Positions 54,033 to 63,770 of a DNA stretch of 64,000 bases are shown in pieces. Each line of letters begins with the position of its first letter. Position 1 is the stretch's first letter. The notes beneath the pieces are model-generated. The model ran no database searches. It saw only the letters and a program-made list of their open reading frames with translations, and was not told the DNA's origin. Source of the stretch: Marisa cornuarietis (Eukaryota; Mollusca; Gastropoda; Architaenioglossa; Ampullariidae); the NCBI GenBank assembly GCA_004794655.1, contig SMMW01000650.1, positions 806,001 through 870,000 of the forward strand, given 5' to 3'. A program made the translations under genes and the position numbers.

Positions 54033-54578
54033 TATTCTGTGCCAGTAAAATAGATGACTAGATTTGCGTAGTTGTAAATATAGTTCCCAGTTGCTTTTTA
54101 TTTTTAAACTGTTATGCTAAGCCCATGTCCACCCGCGTGGTGATCGATCGTGCATATTGCGTATTACTCCAACCCATCCCTACTCCTAAAAGGTCATCTT
54201 AAATAGTGATATGCCTGAAAAAAAATGATTAGCCTATTTCAATGGCAGTTGTATCAGTGCTAGCTGAGAGAGTTGCTGGGGGTGGATGGTCCAAGATGGT
54301 CTAGGTAACACCCAGCGAGAAGGGCTATGGGATCTGTGACAACCTGATGTCCAACTTATGAATACAAAATTTAATTAATTTAATAACTGCAAATCATGTG
54401 CATATTTACTATAGTTATTTGGAATTTTAAGAAAAACACATACAAATATTATGAACTACATGATTTCAATGGAAACTGTACAGCAGCTTTTTGAGCAAGA
54501 TGATAAAAACCAGTTTTCACACCTGTATATATATATATATACCACACAGATATTTTATTGAGCCTTGGATCTTAAAAC

Positions 54579-55376
54579 ATGAAGCACTTCACATTAAACC
54601 CGCTTTTACTTAACAGGTCCAGAATGTGCCCTAGGTTCAAAGTCTATGTGAAAGCAGCAACCAATGGGGAAACTCTGGGAGACTGTCCTTTCTGCCAGCA
54701 TGTATGCATGGTGATGTTCATGAAAATGCCAGAATATTCATACACAGTCTACCCAGTAAACCTACACAGGAAGCCAACTGAATTCCTTCAGCTCAATCTT
54801 GCGGGCAAAGTTCCAGTCCTTGTGGACATGGAGATGGACGTTGTAGTTAAAGAGGCATCTAATATTGTTTCATATATCAATAACCTCTTCCCTCTGCCTA
54901 AAATGCTTGTGGGCTACAAAGGCCCAGCCAAAGATTCCTGTGCAGAAATATTTCCTATGCTGGTGACATTACTGAAAAACAAGGATCCAAAATGCAGGAA
55001 AGACCACCTAGCTAACCTGCTTTCAGAACTGTCCAAACTGAATGATTACCTACTCAGTTTCCACTTCACTGGTCCCTATCTCCTGGGAAAAAATCTCAAT
55101 GACCTGGACTGCACACTCCTGCCACAACTTCGTCATGTCATGGTGGCTGGCCATTATTATCAGAACTTCTTGATTCCAGAAAAAATGGTGTCACTTCACA
55201 TGTACCTAATGCACGGCCTCATGTGCAAGGCTTATCGTCACACATGCTGTCCTGTAGAGGAAATTATCAAGGGGTGGGCTGTCCATAAGATTGACCTGAT
55301 TGAGCCTGTGAGGATTTCCCCTGCTCTTCGTAAACACTCTATAAAGCAACAGCGGCACAAGCATTCTAAGCGCTAA
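54579..55376 (+). CDS. CLIC: Chloride intracellular channel (CLIC) family protein
   Basis: GST-fold protein of the CLIC family, which in other animals exists as soluble glutaredoxin-like protein and as membrane-associated channel or trafficking factor. The N-terminal thioredoxin-like half has FKVYVKAATNG and the redox motif GDCPFCQ (Cys36, Cys39), followed by the putative membrane segment (VCMVMFMKM). A cis-Pro site (GKVPVLVD) follows. The all-helical half contains DLDCTLLPQLRHVMVAGHYY and FLIPEKM, diagnostic of invertebrate CLICs. Length is 265 aa from the first ATG, with a stop TAA at 54573-54575 just before it. A pyrimidine-rich 3' splice site (TTTACTTAACAG) ends at 54616, so this may be the main exon of a spliced gene with translation from ATG 54624 (250 aa). 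It ends with a basic, non-conserved tail (KQQRHKHSKR). The absence of internal introns is notable beside its intron-rich neighbours. Confidence 0.9.
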   Translation: MKHFTLNPLLLNRSRMCPRFKVYVKAATNGETLGDCPFCQHVCMVMFMKMPEYSYTVYPVNLHRKPTEFLQLNLAGKVPVLVDMEMDVVVKEASNIVSYINNLFPLPKMLVGYKGPAKDSCAEIFPMLVTLLKNKDPKCRKDHLANLLSELSKLNDYLLSFHFTGPYLLGKNLNDLDCTLLPQLRHVMVAGHYYQNFLIPEKMVSLHMYLMHGLMCKAYRHTCCPVEEIIKGWAVHKIDLIEPVRISPALRKHSIKQQRHKHSKR

Positions 55377-55923
55377 TGCTTTATGAAATGTTCAGGTCTG
55401 GGAAATTACATCAGCATTGTCTCTGCCACTGAGATATTTGACTGACATATAGATACATAATATATGGTATTTTTACAAATCTGTTATCAATTTACCACAT
55501 CCAATGCATCTTAAATCCTGACTCCTAACACTCCTTAATTCAATGTTTTTGCTGAAGCATTAGTACTATTACCAAAGTCTGCACACAACTAAAGGGAGCA
55601 GACCTTTACGGACAGTCATCCCATCACAAAAGTCAGCCATAAAAGATCAGAATGGTTTTTAAATCAAAAACCAACAAGCTCTGTGTTTTAAACTTGCAAC
55701 TGAACCAGACATTAGTCTACCACCTCAGCTGCAATAGGCAGGGAAATTACTATATTTTCTAAGCCACACAGAAATTTCAGTTGACTGAATTTTATTGCCT
55801 GTTTTTTTTAACTTAAAATATTTTAATTTTTTATATCATGCAAAGCTCAGACTCAAAGTGATATATTTAATAACTCTCAGTAAAGAAACACAACAACTCC
55901 AGGCAGGCTCTAGGCTTAGGGAC
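55377..55923. other. Gap between convergent CLIC and DALRD3 stops
   Basis: 547 bases holding the 3' UTRs of both genes. On the - strand AATAAA lies at 55796-55791, 128 bases past the DALRD3 stop. On the + strand no canonical signal occurs here; the first lie at 56410 and 56418, inside DALRD3 intron 11. Confidence 0.6.
55791..55796 (-). terminator. DALRD3 poly(A) signal AATAAA
   Basis: Reverse-strand AATAAA about 130 bases after the DALRD3 TAG, a normal position for a short 3' UTR. Confidence 0.55.
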
Positions 55924-56043
55924 CTAAAGCTGAGAGAATGGTTGCAAGCCTAGCAGATGCAACCCATTGCACAGGACCTGGTGTGCTGCCTTTATCAGGC
56001 TAAGACGTGCAAACATCAGGGGCAGCAAGTGCTGTTCGGAACC
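55924..56043 (-). CDS. DALRD3: DALRD3 exon 13 (stop codon exon)
   Basis: Residues 542-580, GSEQHLLPLMFARLSLIKAA and on to GLQPFSQL, then TAG at 55926-55924. It aligns to the human C-terminus (HLFGQMFVRLQLLRAV...LPPLSHI) to within a residue of the end. Acceptor GTTTTTCAG. Confidence 0.93.
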   Translation of the reverse strand, partial: GSEQHLLPLMFARLSLIKAAHQVLCNGLHLLGLQPFSQL

Positions 56044-59000
56044 CTGAAAAACAGTGTTGTGAACCAGAGGTCAGTTTCTGTTGCAGGTAAAATACAGGAA
56101 AAAACAGTTCTCTTACTTTCCTCTGTTGGGGAAAGAACAGGCAGTGCAAATCAACTATTTAAGTAAATGTCTACATGCACTCACAATGACATGATGTTTA
56201 GGTTCTACTCACCCCTAGTATGTGGTAGCGGCTGTAATAGCTGCTCAAAGCCTTGGAAAAACTGAGCAGAAAATGTACAACCTGATCAGAACAAAAAAAG
56301 AACAAGAAATTAGAAATCATAAGCACTATAAAGTACTGTGCAGCACAGTAATGAATTCAGCGATGAGTGCATCATGTGGAACTGGGATGCTCTGATACAA
56401 GATGGAACAAATAAAGGAATAAATTTGTAAACATTTTGTCTTTTTTTAATTAATAGAGGAATCTAATGATCGCTGATCAAAAATGTCTTTTTTCTCCCTG
56501 CAGATTTCAGTCTTTATCTTTACAAAGGGAAAACAGCACAATGATTTAAAAAAAAAGAAATAACTTTTTAAAAGCAAACAATATACATCTGATCATGTAA
56601 TGTGTTAACTACCACTACAACCATCAATCTGCTGTTTTGGGGGAAAAAATGGGAGGTCTTACTGCTGACAAGTTTATAGGAAACGTCAAAGTTCAACTGA
56701 GAAACAAAGAGGAGATAAACATTGGGGAAATGATACAATTCCTAGTGCAAAATACACATCTCCGATGTAGCTGTGAATGTCAGGCCAGGGAAACCAAAAT
56801 TTACCTTATGCGTAGACAAGTTAACAAATATTCCCTCATTTTCTTGCCAGTTGCTCCCTGCATCCTGTACCAGCTGTGGGAAGGCATTCAGGTACCGGAA
56901 GGCTATTGACCACTCTTCCTAGAAATTGAAAGTTTTGTTTTATTTTGATATTTAAACTGGATTATCTGATGTATTCATTAAAAATTAGCTGTTTTTGATA
57001 ATGATGATGAATACTATATAAGCATGTGTATGTGAGCGAGGGGAGATCTGTTGAGCAGGTAGGCAGGAATAAAAAAAAATGTAGAAAAAAGGAAGGAAAT
57101 CCACCAAACAGGTGCATGAAAAAGATGACTGGTGTGTCTGAAACTGAAGGACTAAACTGAAATTTTAGTCAGCTCACCTCTTCTCGTAGCAGTGAAAAAT
57201 CAATTTTACTTGGATCTGGAAGTGCTGGGTAGACCCCTGCATTATAAAAATATGCACAAATACATGAAAAAGTCATGTGAGAAATCTCTGATATTGAAAA
57301 AATGTTATGGAACAAGTTAAAAAAATACGTTCAATTTCTAACATAAAATCTCTACCTAAATAAAATTCCCCCAAATGGTATATCACACAGTCTCTTACAA
57401 AACCTGGAAACAGTGTCTAGTGAAAAGATGCTTATTGAAATTACAAAGGTTATTTCTCCTAAATAAACCATAAGTTAGTCGACCTGAATTAAGACTATAG
57501 TTGTCACATGACCTTTATTCATGTTAAAACAACAGCAGTTAGAATTATGCACAATATAGCCAGGTTGTAGTTTTCTGTAAATTGATTTTTTTTCCATTTT
57601 CACAATTTTTGTTTTCTAATAGATTGTATGAATTTCTTAAAACTCCAGCTTCACCTTGTGCTACTTGGTCCTGAAATGACTGGAGGAGAGTTGCTAAGCG
57701 AGCACAGTTGTACAGCACAAAAGGCCCACTGCGATTGTCAACTCCTTTTTCCAAGTCATCTTCTGCTAAATCAAGAAGGACCTGCAGATAAAACATTACA
57801 CAAAAGATACATAAGTTTTAAGAAAGTTGACCCATCACCCTCAAAAATGTAGAAAGTGAAAAGGTGTTTACGAAAAGTAATAATAATTATATAACCAACT
57901 TGTATTACTGGACTACTTGCAGACGATTTTTTTCAGTGAAGTCATAGAACGAGGCTTTAGACGACAAAGCTTCCGGTTTAGTCACGTTTCAGTTTAACTA
58001 CTAGAATGAGGCTTTGGACAACAAAGATTCCAGTTTATTCACATTCATTGTTTAAGCTCGCCGAGACTAACAGCAGAGAACTCAGTGTTGGTCTCGGCAG
58101 ACAGACAGCAATCCACCTATACATGTCTGTGAACACAGGAAGTAACACCTTGCGTAACAAGCAAATGGAGGTGTATGCCAGAAAAAAGAAGTGAGATTTT
58201 AGCTGAGATTTAAAGCTACTAAGCATAAGACCATTTCTCAGTACAAGGAGCACAGAGTTCACATCCTAAGGGCAATAAAACTGAAGCAACAGTGATAAAA
58301 TGATGAGATTAGTCTTTGGGAGTTTAAGGAGCATTTCTGCAGCAGAATGGAGACAGTGCTCAGTGACTAAAAAACCCAATATAGAGGATAGCCATCAAAA
58401 TGACAGCAAGCAAGGGTGGGAATCTTAAAGTGAATATGATAGCGATACAGAAGCCACAGGGATTAACTAAGTCTCAACAGTGTTTAGTCGTAGCTTATTG
58501 CTGCTCATCTATGAGAGAACAACATAAATAGAAGCCTGAAGTTGCAGCAGTGAAAAACTATAAAGGGTGAGAGTTTCTGGACAACGTAATGTCAACAGCA
58601 TACTTATTAAAAATCACAGTTGTGAGCATTAATAACATCTGACACTGATTGAACATGCAATGTAATGAGCACAAGCCCAGAGGCACACCACAGACAAATG
58701 GGCATGGATATGAAATAATATCATCAACAGACTGCTCTTAATTGTCCAGACAAGAACTAAGCCATTTTAAAGCAACGCCAGTGATACCAAAAGATAAAAT
58801 CTCATGTAATAAAGTCTGATTTTTTTTATAAAAAAAACTTCAGTAATATATAAAATGTAATTTTGGAAATTTCATAAATTTTGTTTCTGATGGCTAAAAG
58901 TCTTGTATCCAGTCTTGGAGATATGATGCATTTGAGAGATAATCATCTGAAAACATTCTCACAGGCCTGCCACATGCAGTCGTCAACATTTCAAAAGTGA

Positions 59001-62000
59001 CACCAGCTGCTGTCAAGCCATCAATCATATCCTGCCATCCAGGACCTGTATGTTGACAGAAAACTTTTGATTAAAAAATCTTAAATATATAAAGTACAAA
59101 AATATTTATGTTTCATATTTTTCTCCATTCATAAGTGCATATGTGCATGAACAAATAGTTGTATACAAAAGGTTGCAGTGAGTACCAGGAATAGTTGCAT
59201 ATAGCAATGCATAAAAGCAATAAGGACTGCTGTTAAGCTTTTTAAAGAACTTAATTTAAATGACAAAAGAGAAAGGCCTTCTTACTGAATTCCGCTATTT
59301 TACATCAGGGAACTGAAGAAATACATGTAAAAAGCATATATACAACATTTAAGTCATAAAAAGTAGTACTTCTCCATGAGTAGGTAAGAAGTTTAGGTTA
59401 TATTATCATGCACTCAACTGCATGTAAACAATACACAGCAGTTCTCTTAAACTGAAAGCTGTACATTAAAAAGTGTGAAACAAACAAAAAATAGTGTCTA
59501 ACCCTGTTCGTGATCTCCATATTTCATCATGGCCGCTTGTGTCATTTGGTTATATCGCAAACTGTTACGGGAAAAAAAGCCAATCGTATTTTCTGTGTTG
59601 ATGAAAAAGCAGGACAATGTACGATAAATGTCAGAATCGGCAATAATATTTACCAAAGCAAACATCTCCACATAAACCTCACTTCTCCCACTCTCTCATT
59701 CTTGCTCTGTCTGTAAGCACAAATTTGGTGACAACCCAATGATGTCATGCTTACTTGTAAAACTCTTCTGCATCTGGGATTACAACAGCAGATGATTTTC
59801 TACTGCCAACCGTCCCAAACACCAAATGCTTCTGCAACCATTTAACGCTTGTCTCATTCAATGTCATGGGCTCTTATCCGCCATGTGGCCATGTATGCAG
59901 TCATGCATGAAAGGCACTATTGCCTAGTGTTTAGTGTCCTTGACTACAGAGCAGAATGTTCAAGCTTTGTTCATGCCTGTGACTTAAAGACTCCCCTTGC
60001 CTATTCAACAAATAGGTACCTGATTTGGGGAAGGTAAAAGACATGGAAGGAGAACACCAGACATATTGAGACACTCAAAAAGTTTGCTGCCTCTGTGGCT
60101 ACTAGGCTAGAGCCACTTGTTACATATCTCCGTTAAGCTTATTTGCCTTGCTGTAAACTTAACACTTGAATTCCAATTCACAATAAGAAAAAGTTTTTTT
60201 TAATCATTACAAAGTCTTTTGCTTATTCATGTCTTGAGATTTTGTGCATTTTTAAAATGAGAAATACAGCTAGAAAGTTTAAGTTTGAACATCTTAAGAA
60301 CTGTATAAAAATGTGCAATCTCCAGTTATAAAAATACCTTTTTTTAATGGCAAAATTCCTTTCTCGAGTACTTACCAGATGACATGACTATGGGGAGTTA
60401 CCCCAACTAGCTAACTCAATTCCAGCTGTCCACTCCGGATTGGTCAGACCTGACCAATGAACAGGGAGAATACAAAATCAACCAACTCAATCCTCCCCTC
60501 TATCCCGCCCTAGTTGCGGGATACCTCTATATAGTCATGTCATCTGGTACAGTAGGAAGAAGGGCACATGCCATGGAAACATGCACCACTGGCTGTATTA
60601 TGCACAGCTGCATAGGCAGCAGGCAACTGGCAGCAGACAAAAAAAACATACTTGTTGTAAGCACTGAGAAGAAGAGGAACATGTCCTGAGCAAGAGGTCA
60701 GCCTGTTGTTGTGAAAATGCCAATGTTTGTGACACCAGATGTATGCAGTACATTGCCGAACTCACCTGAAAGAAACACAACGCAGCTATCACACTACATG
60801 CACACAGCACTAATGCATTAAGCCGAACTATGACTGATCATCATCATTATTATGTGCCTGACAGACCTAGCCACAGTACTATACCATACATATTCATGCC
60901 AGGCCAGAAACACCTGTAAAAATTGTGGCAATCGACAGACAACGTATCAAGCCATACTCCAAATGGTCACCTTTTCCAACCTGTTTAACCTTGTGTCTAT
61001 GTGTCTGACACATTTGCTATGTTCTTTTCACTCTGACACACATCATTCTCCTTGCAGGATGCTTTTGCCAAGAAAACTGATTTTATCTAGAATATGTTAT
61101 TTGAGATTCACTGAAGAAGATTCTTTCAATCCTTTTCATCTGCCAGAAATAAATTCTCACTACTGCATGTTTAACATTTTCTAAATAAAAGCAATACTTT
61201 TGTTTCTTTGTGAAACATTAACTTAAACAGAAATTTCTCCTAAACATCACACGTTTAAGAACAAAACCTACTTTTGTTGAAACTTACCACTTCATCACCC
61301 TTCTCATCATTGTGAGGAACATGTCTGTTGATAAATGCTGCTTCCATCAGTGCCGTTGATGCTGCTCCGCTGCCTTGAATAACTGTTAAAGGAGGGAAGG
61401 GGTTAGTATTGCGGTACATTATTCATTTTGAGGTGACACTGAAAAACTTATTTTAAAGATGGTTTAGATAAAACTTGTTGCAAAAAACAACAAAATCTTA
61501 ACTCACAAGCCAGACAAATGTGGTTCAGTGAATGAAAAATTAACCCCCCCACAAAAAAATAAACCCATGACAATTCTTTTAAAATGTGTTGTAATAATAC
61601 CAACAAGGCACCGTTAATATTTCACTACAACTATTAATATCTAATACCAACTACTTTTATCATCAAGCTCATTACTACATCTTTATGACAAGATCCCTGT
61701 TCTTACCATTGTTCATATTTTCAGACTTCTTTATTTACATTTGGACTATTTTAAATATTTCTCTACACATATAGTTCACTTTTAAAAACAACAATATATT
61801 CTACAAATATCTTCTTTTAATTTTTTTCAGGTATTTCACATATCAGGAAACAAGTACACTCCTAAACAAGAAAACAAAAAAATGCTGGCAACAAATTGTG
61901 TGTACTGTAATACAACACACCCTCAACAAGATGCAGATTTTTTTCATAACCGTGTCTTCCAGTGGGCAGATGCTCAAAATCAATGACATTTCTGATGTTC

Positions 62001-63770
62001 AATATGATAGGCTCCACTAGCTTGAGGACAACAGAAGCTTCTGGATTCTCTTTCTCTAAGTCATTTAAGCCTTCAGCAGTCTCCAGTGTTTCTCTCCACT
62101 TGCTGACCTTTGCTTCTTCAACAAGAGGCTCCCAATCCTGCTCAGTTAAGGGCACTCCCTGCTCCGATGTCTTCACCCTCAAAGTGTTCAGCAACTCAAC
62201 AACCTTGCTGTTGCTTGAAATTTTTGAAACCTCAGTTGTGTACCTTTTAGAAGAGGTGCAAGATTGTAAAAACTGTCAATGCAATGAGACACAAAGGTTA
62301 ATATTTTATGTCAAATATTACTACTACTAAATGTAGTATAAACAAACAGAAATGCAAGTAATACCAAAAAGACAGTTTATTAAAAGTTTGCCAGATATAT
62401 CATTCAGAAAATGTCATTCTATAATTTATTTGTTTTTGATATATAAGGATATCCCCAACTCAGGTCAGGCAAATTTCGTTTTGCTCTAATTAACAAAGAC
62501 TGAACAAGTGATAGCTTTGCACATCTTGTGGCACAAAAATGGTTTTAAATTGTATTCTTGCAAGCTTACAAAACAAGAGAGGAAGCACAAATACACATTT
62601 TGATTTTAATGCTTTGACCTGCAATACAGAATTTTTTTTAAATAACTGTGGATATTTTTGAATTTTTAACAATATTGCAAAAAGGATAATTTATGCTAGA
62701 TATTGCAAATATGTAGTCCTAAGTTTCACTGCTTTCTAAATACTCTGCTAATCAGATGAGGGATTGTGTCTTGCCTGTTGGATCTGTGTCAACAAATCTA
62801 GCCATGCATTGTATCTGGTTCCACATCCAAGCTTATTTGAGTCAAACATGTGATATTTATTATTACCCATTTGCAGCCAGCAACAGCAGCACATGCTTTA
62901 GAAGTATTGCAGCTCGTAGTTGAGTCGTTGACACCAAAACATGGTCATTAGCAGCAGTATCACGAAGATTTAAATCCACAGGGTTCACAATCACACTCTG
63001 ATTCCTCTCATTCCTATGGCCATATTTTTCACCAGAAGAAATAACTTCTTCGATGATATTTCTAAAGGCTTTTGTTCGATTAACAAAGAAAATAACTGCA
63101 TTGTGATTATCACAGCTCACTCTACCGATGGGTAGTGTCCCATGTCCAGTTGCTTCTTGCACTTTTGCTTCCAGGTCAGACCTTTCTACTATCTGAAAAT
63201 CAACCAAAGATTACTTCGGCCAGATCAAACTTAAATGTTGACTTAAAAACAAAAATCTGAAATCGCCCTTGACGCGAGAACAAAGCCTTATTTACTGAGA
63301 CGGTATACTGATATGCTGGACAGAACGGTGTATGATGTTCAGAAAAATCAAAGATAATAAGTAGGTGGTAAAGTTCTTCATTTATTTAATTCATTTATTA
63401 ATTTACTTAAAATTAATAATTTCGTGACATAACATTTAATTTCTGTCGACTTTTTTGTAGTTCTCTTGTTTAAGCGAGGGAACCTGTTAATGAATGGTAC
63501 ACAGAGATCTAAAAGAAATAAGGAACATGGGAAGGAGACAGAAATCTCGATCGCTCTCACATACACACACGATGACGCACATCGCATACTGCATGGCGTC
63601 ATTTTCTGGCTTACACTGGAATCGATTTTCAGAACTCCCCTTGGAACTACAAAGTCTCCATGCCTCAAATCTTTGCTTTTCCGACACACTTTAATCCTTT
63701 CACAGTCTAGATTTCTGTCAAGCATCCATTTTTCCAAGAGTTTTTCTAACCACAATTCGATGAAGGCCAT
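55924..63770 (-). CDS. DALRD3: DALR anticodon-binding domain-containing protein 3, 13 coding exons (whole gene)
   Basis: Known in mammals as a tRNA-Arg-binding protein that partners METTL2 to install 3-methylcytidine at position 32; it resembles a catalytically dead arginyl-tRNA synthetase. Coding exons in transcript order: 63770-63615, 63192-62867, 62243-61921, 61382-61288, 60765-60652, 59852-59755, 59561-59503, 59045-58963, 57781-57655, 57236-57178, 56918-56805, 56281-56213, 56043-55924. They sum to 1743 nt (580 aa plus TAG) and are in phase throughout. Collinear matches to human DALRD3 include LRHGDFVVPRGVL (about 35-47), CIHLVSQTLAFSQQQADLLL (307-326), LQKHLVFG, VTFEMLTTA, FVLYNCARLATLLQSF (439-454), the DALR-type domain from about 435 to the end, and SSYYSRYHILG just before the last exon. 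No HIGH or KMSKS synthetase motif is seen. Introns are short (0.17-1.2 kb) and, apart from the items listed separately, I see only AT-rich sequence in them. Least certain border: acceptor of exon 6. Confidence 0.93.
56213..56281 (-). CDS. DALRD3: DALRD3 exon 12
   Basis: Residues 519-541, VVHFLLSFSKALSSYYSRYH then ILG, aligned with human LVQLSMDFSSYYNRVHILG, a typical DALR C-terminal motif. Acceptor TCTGATCAG, donor GTGAGT. Confidence 0.93.
56410..56423 (+). terminator. Candidate CLIC poly(A) signals (two AATAAA)
   Basis: Two AATAAA hexamers eight bases apart are the first canonical ones found after the CLIC stop, about 1.03 kb downstream. If used, the CLIC transcript would run antisense through DALRD3 exons 13 and 12. 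Confidence 0.35.
56805..56918 (-). CDS. DALRD3: DALRD3 exon 11
   Basis: Residues 481-518, EEWSIAFRYLNAFPQLVQDA and on to FVNLSTHK, aligned with human GEWLLLFNSILPFPDLL. Acceptor TTTCTAG, donor GTAAAT, phase 0 at both ends. Confidence 0.92.
57178..57236 (-). CDS. DALRD3: DALRD3 exon 10
   Basis: Residues 461-480, GVYPALPDPSKIDFSLLREE, aligned with human [20 protein letters not shown]. Acceptor ATAATGCAG, donor GTGAGC. Confidence 0.94.
57655..57781 (-). CDS. DALRD3: DALRD3 exon 9 (start of DALR-like domain)
   Basis: Residues 419-461, VLLDLAEDDLEKGVDNRSG then PFVLYNCARLATLLQSFQDQ. This is the best-conserved block, matching human GTFVMYNCARLATLFESYK, and is characteristic of DALR-type anticodon-binding helices. 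Acceptor TATCTGCAG, donor GTGAAG. Confidence 0.95.
57782..58962 (-). other. DALRD3 intron 8
   Basis: The longest DALRD3 intron (1.2 kb). It contains a diverged tandem duplication at 57945-58055 and otherwise AT-rich, CpG-poor sequence. Confidence 0.85.
57945..58055. repeat. 57-bp tandem duplication
   Basis: Two diverged units starting TAGAACGAGGCTTTAGACGA (57945) and TAGAATGAGGCTTTGGACAA (58002). Many differences are transitions of the CpG-decay kind. Confidence 0.7.
58963..59045 (-). CDS. DALRD3: DALRD3 exon 8
   Basis: Residues 391-418, PGWQDMIDGLTAAGVTFEML then TTACGRP, matching human [23 protein letters not shown]. Acceptor ACATACAG, donor GTGAGA. Confidence 0.9.
59503..59561 (-). CDS. 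DALRD3: DALRD3 exon 7
   Basis: Residues 371-391, LRYNQMTQAAMMKYGDHEQ, matching human [24 protein letters not shown]. Acceptor CCCGTAACAG. The donor GTTAGA is a weak match to consensus but the phase is exact. Confidence 0.85.
59755..59852 (-). CDS. DALRD3: DALRD3 exon 6
   Basis: Residues 339-371: TSVKWLQKHLVFGTVGS and on to VVIPDAEEFY, aligned with human RQKHLICGPVKV...PEYY. Donor GTAAGC is clear. The acceptor is weak: AATGAG at 59853 is preferred, but an AG 15 bases upstream (adding five in-frame codons) is possible. Confidence 0.8.
60375..60547. mobile_element. 173-bp MITE with perfect 17-bp TIRs, in DALRD3 intron 5
   Basis: CCAGATGACATGACTAT at the left is exactly inverted at the right end (60531-60547), with TA on both flanks as for a TA target duplication (Tc1/mariner-like size and habit). 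Internal hairpins: ATTGGTCAG/CTGACCAAT around 60439 and ATCCCGC/GCGGGAT around 60502-60522. No ORF. Confidence 0.75.
60652..60765 (-). CDS. DALRD3: DALRD3 exon 5
   Basis: Residues 301-338, with CIHLVSQTLAFSQQQADLLL aligning to human [20 protein letters not shown]. Acceptor TTTCTTTCAG, donor GTATGT, phase 0 at both ends. Confidence 0.9.
61288..61382 (-). CDS. DALRD3: DALRD3 exon 4
   Basis: Residues 269-300, IQGSGAASTALMEAAFINRH to DEKGDEV. Only one of three frames is open, and it fits both flanking phases. Acceptor TTTAACAG, donor GTAAGT. Similarity to the human protein is weak here, so support comes from phase and splice sites. Confidence 0.82.
61921..62243 (-). CDS. DALRD3: DALRD3 exon 3
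   Basis: Residues 161-269. The acceptor was set at CTTCTAAAAG (62244 side) because the more typical-looking ACAG 34 bases upstream gives a frame that meets a stop. KVVELLNTLRV matches human LTFLQQLRV. The rest (KWRETLETAEGLNDLEKEN...) is charged, poorly conserved linker. Donor GTGTGT. Confidence 0.85.
62867..63192 (-). CDS. DALRD3: DALRD3 exon 2
   Basis: Residues 53-161, the largest exon. It holds IFFVNRTKAFRNIIEEV and LVSTTQLRAAILLKHVLLLL, which align with the human FERVLSAV and LRLSQLRTVLVADHLARAL blocks, a degenerate arginyl-tRNA-synthetase-like region. Acceptor GATTTTCAG, donor GTAATA. Confidence 0.9.
63615..63770 (-). CDS. DALRD3: DALRD3 exon 1 (start codon exon)
   Basis: Residues 1-52, MAFIELWLEKLLEKWM... 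to VLKIDSS. The ATG (63770-63768) has AAGC before and G after. The frame remains open four codons further upstream to a GTG, which is not a likely start in an animal gene. KDLRHGDFVVPRG aligns with the human RHLRSRDFLAPH region. The donor GTAAGC lies just inside 63614. Confidence 0.88.

Larger units (their letters stand above)
52401..54578. other. CpG-rich segment upstream of CLIC; probable promoter and first intron
   Basis: CpG frequency rises abruptly near 52.45 kb and falls after about 54.05 kb, between two CpG-poor regions. It contains two full CRE motifs, half CREs near 53435 and 53455, a good 5' splice site (AAC then GTAAGA at 53487) and an inverted-repeat element (53622-54032). A non-coding CLIC exon ending at 53486 and joined to 54617 is plausible but unproven. 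Confidence 0.5.

Noticed and set aside
53106..54578. Reading CLIC as a retrogene with its own TATA box at the (TA)n run 54525-54541
   Set aside because: The (TA)n is a simple repeat at an uncertain distance, and the strong acceptor at 54616 with the CpG-rich upstream block favours a spliced gene.
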